Source: Mariniphaga sp.
GTDB taxonomy: Bacteria > Bacteroidota > Bacteroidia > Bacteroidales > Prolixibacteraceae
Reading direction: 5' to 3'
Length of the DNA stretch: 49,247 nt
NCBI GenBank assembly: GCA_024636975.1
Contig: JAGXGA010000057.1
Span: 1-49,247, forward strand
Made by a program: the position numbers and the translations under genes. Below are positions 1 to 8,500 of the stretch, piece by piece (the first letter of the stretch is position 1; every line of letters begins with the position of its first letter). Below the pieces are notes generated by a model that had not been told where the DNA came from, made no database searches, and saw nothing but the letters and a program-made list of their open reading frames with translations.

Positions 1-132
1 CAACCAGGATTGCGCTCGTCCTCGCCTAAGGCGGGAACAGTTCTAAAATCGGTCTTACAAAGAGCAATACAAAGATAGAAAGTCAGGTGGAACCTCATAC
101 CGTTAGCTGTGGAAGTCAATGCTTGGTATAGG
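1..132 (+). mobile_element. Group II intron-like fragment (domain I-type sequence) at the left edge
   Basis: This stretch carries no convincing protein (an in-frame stop lies at 76-78) and reads like the structured RNA upstream of a group II intron ORF: runs such as GAGCAATACAAAGATAGAA and GTTAGCTGTGGAAGTCA resemble, from memory, the late domain I / domain II part of bacterial introns. A short palindrome CGCCTAAGGCG sits at 23-33. It joins the rhamnosidase reading frame directly near 130-136 with no intron 3' end (no domain V/VI) between. The right end of the window enters an intron 5' end, so both edges may be copies of the same repeat. The assignment rests on recognition, not alignment. Confidence 0.4.
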
Positions 133-1380
133 GAGGATTGCCCGCAACGCGATGAACGCCTGGGCTGGATGGGCGATGCCCAGATTTTTGCTCCTACTGC
201 CAATTTTAATATGCACCTCGACCGCTACTGGTCGAAGTGGATGTTTGACATTACCGACGGTCAGGATGAGGAAGGCTGGGTGTACGATGTAAATCCGCCC
301 ATTGTGGTCGACGGTCCGTCAAAACCGGGCTGGGGTGATGCTGTTGTAATAATTCCATGGCTAAATTACCGGTATTATGGTAACAAACGCATCATTGAGG
401 ATAATTACGAAGGTATGAAAGCATGGGTTGAATACATGCGCAGAAACAGTGAAAACAATATTTATTTCTGGGAAGAAAATGGCTGGTATGGCTATGGCGA
501 CTGGATTGCTGTAGAGCCTTCCCCGGGAAAACCAATCGGTTCGGCATATTACTTTTATTCAACTAAATTACTGTCAGAAATGGCAGAAGTGATTGGCAGA
601 ACAAATGATGCAAAGGAATATGTGGAATTGTCGCAGCAAATAGCAAAGGCTTTCCATAATGAATACTGGGAAAGCGACAGCCTGAACTATCCAGGCGGTA
701 CACAAACGGCTAATCTGCTTCCGCTGGCTTTTGGACTGACACCTGCAGAACTTGAAGACCAGGTGGTAAAGAATCTGGTAAACAGAGTAATGGAAAAAGA
801 TGTACATCCTACTACCGGATTTCTGGGAACCGGATACATTTTACCTATGTTGAGCAAATACAACCATCACGATCTGGCATATGAAATGATGAATCAAATC
901 GATTATCCAAGCTGGGGATACATGGTGAAGCAGGGAGCTACCACAATATGGGAACTATGGAATTCGGATGTTGAACCACCGGAAGGAATGAATTCACGTA
1001 ACCATTTTGCCCTTGGATGTGTTGGAGAATGGATATGGAATACTCTGGCAGGGATAAACATCTCGGATGAGCAGCCCGGATTTAAACAGGCAGTTATAAA
1101 ACCGCAACCGGCAGGTGATTTAAAATGGGTTAAAGCAGAATATGAAACCAATTACGGCTTGCTTGCCGTTGACTGGAAACTGGAAAATAATGTGTTTACA
1201 CTTCATTTGACAGTTCCGCCAAATACAACTGCATTGGTTGAATTACCTGGTGTGGAAGAAAGCTCAGTAATAAAAGAGAGAGGAAAACAAATAGATTCAG
1301 AATCGATTGAAGGTATCACCAATACTGATTCCGGCAAAATATTGGCAGCCGCCGGAAGTTATGTTTTTACCGTTGAATGA
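109..1380 (+). CDS. alpha-L-rhamnosidase (GH78), N-terminally truncated
   Basis: C-terminal part of a GH78-type alpha-L-rhamnosidase, which would release terminal L-rhamnose from plant or algal glycans. Homology begins abruptly at residue 10 with DCPQRDERLGWMGDAQ, the acidic cluster that lines the GH78 active site; TTIWELWNS near residue 280 carries the second conserved Glu, followed by the (alpha/alpha)6 barrel end (HFALGCVGEWIW) and the C-terminal beta domain (about 330-423). Full-length members are roughly 750-1100 residues with a signal peptide and several N-terminal beta domains; all of that is missing. The apparent GTG start at 109 lies in intron-like sequence, so residues 1-9 are probably not native. 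As it stands it cannot be exported and is likely non-functional, unless the left edge is an assembly chimera. Confidence 0.85.
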   Translation: MEVNAWYREDCPQRDERLGWMGDAQIFAPTANFNMHLDRYWSKWMFDITDGQDEEGWVYDVNPPIVVDGPSKPGWGDAVVIIPWLNYRYYGNKRIIEDNYEGMKAWVEYMRRNSENNIYFWEENGWYGYGDWIAVEPSPGKPIGSAYYFYSTKLLSEMAEVIGRTNDAKEYVELSQQIAKAFHNEYWESDSLNYPGGTQTANLLPLAFGLTPAELEDQVVKNLVNRVMEKDVHPTTGFLGTGYILPMLSKYNHHDLAYEMMNQIDYPSWGYMVKQGATTIWELWNSDVEPPEGMNSRNHFALGCVGEWIWNTLAGINISDEQPGFKQAVIKPQPAGDLKWVKAEYETNYGLLAVDWKLENNVFTLHLTVPPNTTALVELPGVEESSVIKERGKQIDSESIEGITNTDSGKILAAAGSYVFTVE

Positions 1381-1417
1381 TTTTTCTTATCTTTAAGGGA
1401 AAGAAAAACAGGCCTTT

Positions 1418-2317
1418 ATGAAGTTGTTTAACAGTGGAAGTCCGGTGGAGGAAGAAGTACGAATCCGGCTTTCAGAAAAGTTGGGCATGCAGGTTGATAT
1501 TATTTCGTCCGGATCACTGGGAGGCGGATGCATCAATCATGCTTCAAAAATAAAAACCAGTGAAGGTGTTTATTTTTTAAAATGGAATGCCGAATGTCCG
1601 TCCGATATTTTTATCCGTGAAGCGGAATGTCTTGCAGAGTTAAAAAAAGCTGCGGGTGATATGCTTATTGTACCTGAAGTATTTGCTGCCAAAGAGGCGG
1701 ATGAAACCCCTGGTTTTCTGGTGCTGGAATACCTTGAGCCGGGTCATCCTATGCAAAATACAGATGAAATGCTTGGCCGTGGTCTGGCAACAATTCATAA
1801 TTACAACAACGACAGATTCGGGTTTTTTAACAACAACTATTGTGGTTCAACACTGCAGAATAATACCTGGAAAAACAATTGGGCAGAATTTTACAGGGAC
1901 AACCGCCTTAAATTTTTGCTTGATTTAATCAGGAAAGAAAGACCTTTGCCTGTTGATGAAGATAAAGTCTACCGGCGTTTGCTTGAAATGATAACAATTT
2001 TAATTCCCGAAGAATCAAAGCCGGTTTTAATTCATGGTGATTTATGGTCGGGCAATTATATGATAACGGCAAAAGGTCCTGCTTTAATCGATCCGGCTTC
2101 CTGTTATGCCGATTGTGAGATGGAAATGGGTATAATGACAATGTTTGGGGGATTCTCTGATCGGTTTTATGATGCTTATAACGAAATAAATCCTCTTCGT
2201 ACGGACTGGCGGGTGAGGAACAGCCTCTATCAGTTGTATCATGTATTGAACCACTATTATTTATTTGGAGGCAGCTATCGTAATCAGGCATTACAAATTG
2301 CAAAAAACTATCTTTAA
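1418..2317 (+). CDS. Fructosamine/ketosamine-3-kinase family protein
   Basis: A 299-residue cytosolic kinase of the fructosamine kinase (FN3K/YniA) family, which phosphorylates sugar amines such as ketosamines on proteins or small molecules and so promotes deglycation. Seen: the Gly-rich start SGSLGGGCINHASKI, the ATP-binding Lys in YFLKW (K55), the Brenner-type catalytic loop HGDLWSGN (D208) and the metal-binding IDPASCYAD (D225) followed by E-x-E, all characteristic of this family rather than of choline kinases. Length matches the family. The ATG lies 37 bp after the rhamnosidase stop, so the two may be co-transcribed, although they need not be functionally linked. The physiological substrate cannot be read from sequence. 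Confidence 0.88.
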   Translation: MKLFNSGSPVEEEVRIRLSEKLGMQVDIISSGSLGGGCINHASKIKTSEGVYFLKWNAECPSDIFIREAECLAELKKAAGDMLIVPEVFAAKEADETPGFLVLEYLEPGHPMQNTDEMLGRGLATIHNYNNDRFGFFNNNYCGSTLQNNTWKNNWAEFYRDNRLKFLLDLIRKERPLPVDEDKVYRRLLEMITILIPEESKPVLIHGDLWSGNYMITAKGPALIDPASCYADCEMEMGIMTMFGGFSDRFYDAYNEINPLRTDWRVRNSLYQLYHVLNHYYLFGGSYRNQALQIAKNYL

Positions 2318-2383
2318 ATAGTATATTCAGTTATCCATCTGGTAATCATATAAAAGAAAATAAATTTTAAATTGAAAATCGGG

Positions 2384-3523
2384 ATGCTGTCGGAAAGGGC
2401 AAAAAACATTAGTCCGTTTATAGTAATGGATGTTCTTGAACGGGCTTCTGAATTGGAACGTCAGGGAAAACATATTATTCATCTTGAGGTGGGAGAGCCT
2501 GATTTTGATGTACCCCAGGTTATTTCTGAAGCTACACAACAAGCTTTTTCTGAAGGAAGGTCACACTATACCCATAGCCTGGGTGATCCGGAATTGCGTG
2601 ACGAGATTGTAAAAAAATATGCGCAGTTGTACGGAGTAAATATTTCATCCGGACAGGTAATCATCACCTCGGGCAGTTCTCCTGCTTTGCTGCTGGTTTT
2701 AGGTGCTTTATGCAACGTGGGTGATGAGGTAATCATTTCCGATCCGGGGTATGCCTGTTATCCCAATTTCATCCGGTTTATCGGAGCAAATGCAATCAGA
2801 GTTCCGGTTTATGAGGAAGGTGGTTACCAATTCAGGCCGGAGGAAATCTGTAGAAGCATAACGGAGAAAACCAGGGCAATTCTAATTAACAGTCCGATGA
2901 ATCCAACCGGAAATCTCTTATCGGCAGATGTAATGAGGCAACTGGCGGGGTATGACATTCCGGTTATTTCAGATGAAATCTATCACGGGTTGGTATATGA
3001 AGGCAGGGCACATTCCATGCTTGAATTTTCGGATAAAGCGTTTGTGGTTAACGGATTCTCAAAACTATATGCCATGACCGGGCTCCGGCTGGGATACATA
3101 ATAGCGCCTCCTGCCTATGTTCGTGCATTACAGAAAATTCAGCAGAACCTGTTTATTTGTGCCAGTTCAGTTGCTCAACGCGCAGCTATTGCAGCATTAC
3201 GTGAGGCCGGGAGCGATATTTTAAAGATGAAGGAAACTTACAATGCCAGGCGTATTTATATGATAAAACGGCTGAATCAGATGGGTTTTATCATAAAAGC
3301 AGTGCCAACAGGCGCTTTCTACGTTTTTGTGAATGCCAGGCACATTTCTCCAAACAGTTATGAACTGGCTTTCGATATTCTTGAAAAGGCACACGTTGGT
3401 GTTGCCCCTGGAATCGATTTTGGTGAAAACGGGGAAGGATACCTGCGTTTCTCTTATGCCAATTCCATTGAAAATATTGAGGAGGGAATGCAACGTCTTG
3501 AAAAATACCTCCGAACGGTTTAG
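2384..3523 (+). CDS. Pyridoxal-phosphate aminotransferase, class I/II
   Basis: Fold-type I PLP aminotransferase of the aspartate aminotransferase superfamily, 379 residues from the ATG at 2384 (a TTG four codons upstream is possible but less likely). Seen, numbering from that ATG: substrate-contacting LEVGEPDFDVP near 34-44, SPMNPTGN near 170-177, DEIYHG with the cofactor-binding D197 and Y200, and the Schiff-base lysine K227 in GFSKLYAMTGLRLGY, then a C-terminal RFSYANS motif whose Arg binds the substrate carboxylate. This set fits aspartate/aromatic/alanine-type enzymes; the amino donor and pathway are not determinable. It starts 66 bp after the kinase gene and converges on the nitroreductase gene, with only 32 bp between the stops. 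Confidence 0.88.
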   Translation: MLSERAKNISPFIVMDVLERASELERQGKHIIHLEVGEPDFDVPQVISEATQQAFSEGRSHYTHSLGDPELRDEIVKKYAQLYGVNISSGQVIITSGSSPALLLVLGALCNVGDEVIISDPGYACYPNFIRFIGANAIRVPVYEEGGYQFRPEEICRSITEKTRAILINSPMNPTGNLLSADVMRQLAGYDIPVISDEIYHGLVYEGRAHSMLEFSDKAFVVNGFSKLYAMTGLRLGYIIAPPAYVRALQKIQQNLFICASSVAQRAAIAALREAGSDILKMKETYNARRIYMIKRLNQMGFIIKAVPTGAFYVFVNARHISPNSYELAFDILEKAHVGVAPGIDFGENGEGYLRFSYANSIENIEEGMQRLEKYLRTV

Positions 3524-3555
3524 TTTTTTTAAAATTATTTCCTATTCAGAAAATT

Positions 3556-4107
3556 TTAATCGGTTTCCGGGGTATGCAGATTACCAGAATGATCCAGGCT
3601 TTCCCAATGTACAAAATCTTCCAGGGGTTTACGCTTTTTGGCAGGGACTGTATCATCTTCAGGATAACCTATCGGGATCAACGCCACAGGGGAAATGTGC
3701 AGGGGAAATCTAAAATATTCAGCGCACCGTTCAGTATCGAAATTACAAACCCAACAGGTTCCAAGTCCCAGTTCAGCTGCCTGTAGCATGAGGTGATCAA
3801 CTGCAATGGCTACATCGATTTCAGCTGAGTCCTTCCCGTCGATGCTCCTTTTCCACGACTGAGAATGATCGGCACAGGCAATAATTACAGCCGGTGCTGC
3901 TTTGAACCAATCTCTGGAATAGGTTTTATGTAACTTTTCAAGATTTTCTTTCTTTTGAATTATAACAAAATGCCATGGTTGATAGTTTACTGCCGATGGC
4001 GCCATACGGGCTGCATCAAGAACTTTTACGATGTCGGACTTTTTAACAGCCTTCTCTTTAAATTTTCTGGTTGAAAACCGCCTTAATATAAGTTCATTAA
4101 ATTTCAT
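3556..4107 (-). CDS. Nitroreductase family protein
   Basis: A 183-residue FMN-dependent nitroreductase-family flavoprotein, likely a cytosolic NAD(P)H oxidoreductase. The N-terminal RRFSTRKFKEKAV is the classic FMN-phosphate-binding RRSxRxF motif, followed by AARMAPSAVNYQPWHFVII and, in the second half, a GLGTCWVCNFD segment and IPIGYPEDD. The C-terminus ends in PLEDFVHWESL, typical of the short Bacteroidota members. Proteins of this family reduce nitroaromatics, quinones or flavins and the natural substrate is unknown. It is transcribed towards the aminotransferase gene as a single-gene unit. Confidence 0.88.
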   Translation of the reverse strand: MKFNELILRRFSTRKFKEKAVKKSDIVKVLDAARMAPSAVNYQPWHFVIIQKKENLEKLHKTYSRDWFKAAPAVIIACADHSQSWKRSIDGKDSAEIDVAIAVDHLMLQAAELGLGTCWVCNFDTERCAEYFRFPLHISPVALIPIGYPEDDTVPAKKRKPLEDFVHWESLDHSGNLHTPETD

Positions 4108-4522
4108 TTATTTAATATTTTCAGTTTTCAATGTTATCGTCAATTTTTCTAAAGTAAATATTTGTTTAGGCTACTCAATATCCGTTTTAACTCTTTTTGA
4201 TTACTATAAAAATGTGTTTTTATTGTCCATGATCATAATTAACAAATAAAAATGCATTTTTTTTTACTTTTTTTTACTTATTAAACTGAAATCGGAAATT
4301 CACTTTTTAAATCAAAAAATATTATTAAGGATATAATAAGGTTACAGTTACTTATGATAATTGAAAAAAAAGTTATTTTTTAATATAATCAAGAGCAGAT
4401 TCAGTATTCGTAATGTGTTTTTTAACAGGTATTTTGGTGTAACACTAATATAAATTTGCCGTCGTATAATTAGAAATAAGTTCAAAAAGCAAAAAACAAT
4501 GTTTAATTCAAATTTTAAAACC
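4108..4522. other. AT-rich intergenic region without a gene
   Basis: A 415 bp spacer between two divergent genes. It is strongly AT-rich with long T and A runs (for example around 4258-4275). I see no ORF with coding character on either strand. It should hold the promoter of the nitroreductase gene (leftward) and the one marked at 4451 (rightward). Confidence 0.6.
4451..4458 (+). promoter_or_regulatory. Bacteroidota -7 promoter element candidate
   Basis: TAAATTTG matches the Bacteroidota -7 consensus TAnnTTTG exactly and lies about 65 bp before the start codon of the small exported protein. No TTG lies at the ideal 19-21 bp upstream spacing, so the -33 half is weak. Confidence 0.4.
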
Positions 4523-4993
4523 ATGAAAAAATTCAAAGTTATTACAGTATTTGTCGTTTGTATTTTTATTGCATCTGCTTATGCAGGCGCTGTGGAAACC
4601 AAAAAAGGAATCCGCAACTATGAGATTGAGTCGGTTGATAACGTTCAGATGGGAAAGAGCGTTGAAAAAGTATGGACCCTTACCTATGAAGGTAGTGATA
4701 ATCCAGTTACCGTTATTAAACGCAGTACCCTTGACGGGACTTTTTACGTTGTGAACTCAAAGTTTTTTGAAGTATGTTACCTGGCATCTTCAAATGGTTT
4801 TGGGACCCGTGCAGTTAAAAAAGCATGGAGCAATGTTCCAGTTCAGATAAACAATGCAGTGCTTAACGCTGATGAATTGAAAAGACAGAAGACGTTAACA
4901 CCTGGCAATGTTGATGATGAAAAAGCATTGGGTTTGATCGCAAGCTATCTGCCAAACTTAATAAATGAACAATACGAGCACCTGTTAAATTAA
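4523..4993 (+). CDS. Small exported protein of unknown function
   Basis: A 156-residue protein that I do not recognise. The ATG at 4523 was preferred over the in-frame ATG at 4499 because it starts a clean signal peptide: MKKFK, a hydrophobic core, then a signal-peptidase-I-like site after SAYAGA near residue 22-24. The mature part of about 130 residues has mixed alpha/beta composition, a single Cys and no membrane segment, so it is probably periplasmic and soluble. It is a single-gene unit with a promoter-like element upstream and a good terminator 28 bp downstream. Composition and isolation resemble the short periplasmic proteins scattered through Bacteroidota genomes; no function is offered. 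Confidence 0.7.
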   Translation: MKKFKVITVFVVCIFIASAYAGAVETKKGIRNYEIESVDNVQMGKSVEKVWTLTYEGSDNPVTVIKRSTLDGTFYVVNSKFFEVCYLASSNGFGTRAVKKAWSNVPVQINNAVLNADELKRQKTLTPGNVDDEKALGLIASYLPNLINEQYEHLLN

Positions 4994-5021
4994 ACAGCAC
5001 TTATAAAACAGAGTAAACAGA

Positions 5022-5046
5022 AACCGCAGGCAACTGCGGTTTTTTG
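5022..5046. terminator. Rho-independent terminator shared by convergent genes
   Basis: AACCGCAG, a short CAA-type loop and CTGCGGTT followed by a T run form a strong hairpin directly after the small exported protein gene. The minus-strand cysteine-rich gene ends at 5048, so the same hairpin can serve it in reverse, although the T run on that side is poor. Confidence 0.8.
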
Positions 5047-5047
5047 T

Positions 5048-5227
5048 TTATATACACCCGCAAACAAATCCTTCTGCCAGGCTGTCAAGATATTCCTCAA
5101 CCTTTTTCTTTTCGTGATCTGTACCTTTGCATCCTGAACACACCGGCAGCAGAATTTCCTTATTCATTTCCAAAGGCCCGTCAGGGATCTCATTATTACA
5201 CACAAAACAGCAGGATTTTTTTATCAT
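5048..5227 (-). CDS. 59-residue cysteine-rich, probable zinc-binding protein
   Basis: A short gene read from the minus strand: ATG at 5227, TAA ending at 5048, 59 codons. The product begins MIKKSCCFVCNNEIPDGP and ends GFVCGCI. Cysteines fall as CCxxC (6, 7, 10), CSGC (30, 33) and CGC (56, 58), so the first CxxC and CSGC could form a four-Cys zinc ribbon. Between them lie a charged stretch and one predicted helix (DHEKKKVEEYLDSLAEG). There is no signal peptide, so it should act in the cytosol. The regular codon use and Cys pairs argue that it is real although it is below usual length cut-offs. It overlaps a meaningless ORF on the other strand. Function unknown. Confidence 0.62.
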   Translation of the reverse strand: MIKKSCCFVCNNEIPDGPLEMNKEILLPVCSGCKGTDHEKKKVEEYLDSLAEGFVCGCI

Positions 5228-5517
5228 TGATTAAGATTGTGGTTTTTAATGTTAAAATGGTATATAATTTCGTATTGTTTAAATTCATAGCCAGAGTAAA
5301 TTCCTACCTGATGAAATAATAAACAGGAATAAATTTTTTTCTTATATGTGCTCACCAGACAATGTTTATTTTATTTTTTGCTATTATCGAATATGAGGCA
5401 AAAATAGTCAAAAATTCCTAAACACATAATTGCTTGTGATTGTTTGGGTTCGGGATCAATTTTTACATTTTTTAATTTTTTTTGTAAGAAATGTTATAAA
5501 ATGTTATCTCGCAATGA

Positions 5518-8500
5518 ATGATTTTTTATGTTTGTTGTATGAATCGTTGCATATTTATCGGAATTTTTTTCCTCCTATTTGCAGGTGTGACTACTGCGGG
5601 CGACTTTCGGTATTTATTAACTGAATATGGATTGCCTGATGGGGAAATCAATTCAATTGTGCAGGACAGCGAAGGTAATATGTGGTTTGCAACGTGGTCG
5701 GGATTAGTTAAGTACGATGGCTATCAGTTTGAATTATACCGCCCTGAACTGGGAAACCCTCAAAGCCTTCCGGAGAAAAAAATCAAACAGCTGTTTGTTG
5801 ATTCTTCTGATAATTTATGGATTGCTACATCAATGAACCTATGTAAGTATAACAAAAGTAGTAATACATTTCATACATACCGGTTTAATGATCTTAACAG
5901 CCGTGGAATTAACATTTCTTATTTAAATGAAATTCAAAAACATCTTGTTGTTCATGCTGTAGAAGGAATTTTTCTGATACCCCTTTCTGAAGCAGACAAT
6001 ATGCAGTATGTCTTATCCCGGCATGAGGTTAGTTACTTAAATGAGCCTGTTGAATTTTATTGCAACTTTTCAAAGGGAGTCGGGAAAAATCTTATTTTAG
6101 TTGCCAATGAAGGAAATAAAAGCAGAATCTGTTTTGCAACACTGAATAAGGAAGATGCAAAAATAGCTCTTACAGTTGATACCATTGTTGATTTAAATGA
6201 AACTGTTAATGACATTGAATATGTTGCTTCGGAAAATACATATTACATTGCCACTTCCCAGGGAGTGATTTTATATGCTCCTGAAAATGGAGGGATTGTT
6301 GAAAATCGTTTTTTTCAAAATCTTGTTATACGCAATTTATTATATACAAGCAATAATCGTATTTATGTAGCATTGTATGAGCCAAAATTATTATACCTTG
6401 ATTTACATACAGGTTTAACTGGAACATATTTTTCCAATCCAAATAAAATAGGCTCCTTGCTTGATAATGAAATTCATACCATGTATGAAGACTTCTCAGG
6501 CAATCTTTGGATTGGTCATCAGGGGCAGGGAATCAGCATCCTCAACCTTTATCAGAAAAAATTTCATTCATTTCTACGTGATCCATTTAATGAAAACTCA
6601 CTTAGTTCAAATACTGTAATGTGTTTTGAAGGCACAGAAAATGAGATTATTATCGGGTGTCGTAATAATGGATTAAACATCGTTTCAAAAAAACAAACAC
6701 TTGAGGATAAAATCTACTATCAGCAGATACCTATTGTTTCGGGACATAACTCCGGTTCTTTCAGTGATGGTATCTGGGATATTGCCAGACAGAGCGATTC
6801 GCTTTTTTGGGTGGGGACAGAAATGGGATTATATTGTCTGGAAAAAACTAAGGCTGGCTGGAAAATAAGCCCCTTTGAAGGTAAACCATCTATAAATCAT
6901 TCCATTCGTAAAATATTTATCGATTCAAACAATAACATCTGGTGCGGTAGCCATGGCTTTGGCATTTTCTTCATTCCTAATCTGAATCATAATACGGAAG
7001 GTGTCAATTATCAGTATGAGGCGTTAGCAGAAAGTCCTTCAACACTTTCTGATGGTGTTATACTGGATATTTTTCTTGATAGCAAAAAAAGATTTTGGGT
7101 TGGAACAAACAAAGGTTTTAACAGATTGACGGTTGATTATGAATCGCTGGATCTATCGGGAAAGAACAGGCCTGAGTTAAAATTTAAAAGATATGTGGCA
7201 ACTCAACCATTGGAAGGTTATTTAAACAATAATGAAATCAATTGTTTTTACGAAAATTATGACGGAAATTTATGGATTGCAACTCAGGGAGGTGGTATAA
7301 ATATACTAAATCCTTTGACTGATAAATTTAATTATTTAACAGTTGATGATGGATTGCCCTCAAACGATGTGATTTCAATGGTTCCTGATGATGATGGAAA
7401 TTTATGGATCAGTACCAATAAGGGCCTGGTTCGCTATAACCGATTCGGAAAGGATCCCTTATTATCAGTTTTTGATTCTTCAGATGGTGTTCAGGGAGAA
7501 ATCTTTATGATTAATTCTTCATATAAGGCAGCAGATGATCAGATGTTTTTTGGTGGTGATAAGGGCTTTACCAGTTTCTATCCGAGGGACATAAAAATAA
7601 ATGAAATAAAGCCGAAGATAAGTTTTACAAATTTAAGGATAAAAAATAACCTTGTAAATCTGGGTGATACCCTGTATAAAAGTATTACTCTGAAAACTGT
7701 AATGAATGAAACAAGTGAAATTGTTTTGCCATATAAAAGCAATGTATTTAGTATTGGTACATCCGCTCTTCATTTTCAGAACCCGGAATCAAACAGCATC
7801 GAATATATGCTGGAAGGTCTGCATAAAAACTGGATTACTGTCCCTGCAAATCATCGTAATATATATCTTTCCAATATTCCAGCCGGAAAATATACTTTAC
7901 TTGCAAAGGCAGTAAGTTCAGATGGTCTCTATTCAGATGAAATAAAAAGATTAAACATTGAAATAAATCCTCCCTGGTACGGGAAAAGTTTTTTTATATC
8001 GATGTATGTCCTGTTGTTTATATTATTGAGTTATGGGGTTATTTATTACATTATTTCCAGGCAAAAACTGATTTATCAGAAGAAACTTGATAAAATAGAT
8101 ATTGAGAATAGCGAACAAAAAATGTTGTTCCTTACTAATATTGCACATGAACTCAGGACTCCAATGAGTTTAATCATAGCTCCCGTAGAGGATATGGTTC
8201 AAAATGTGCCGGATGACAATCCCTGGAAGGAACACCTGAAGCTTATTTCAAGGAATTCAAAATTTCTGCTTAGGCTTATCAATCAGATCATTGATTTTAG
8301 AAAACTAAATGCCGGTAAGATTACATTTCAGCCCCAAAAAGCCGATATCGCAAAAGTAGTTAACAATGTAGTCCTTAATTTTAAAGGCCTTGAATTATCC
8401 AGAAATATTGACCTTCAGTTACATCTGGCAGCCGGATCAATTTTCGGTGTTGTTGATGTGCAGAAGTTTGAAGAAATTTTATATAACCTGTTATCCAATG

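Noticed and set aside
2372-2383. TTG start for the aminotransferase
   Set aside because: The ATG at 2384 gives the usual family N-terminus; the four extra codons have no support.
5044-5319. 91-residue plus-strand ORF after the small exported protein
   Set aside because: It starts in the terminator T run and is antisense to the Cys-rich small gene, which has much better coding features.
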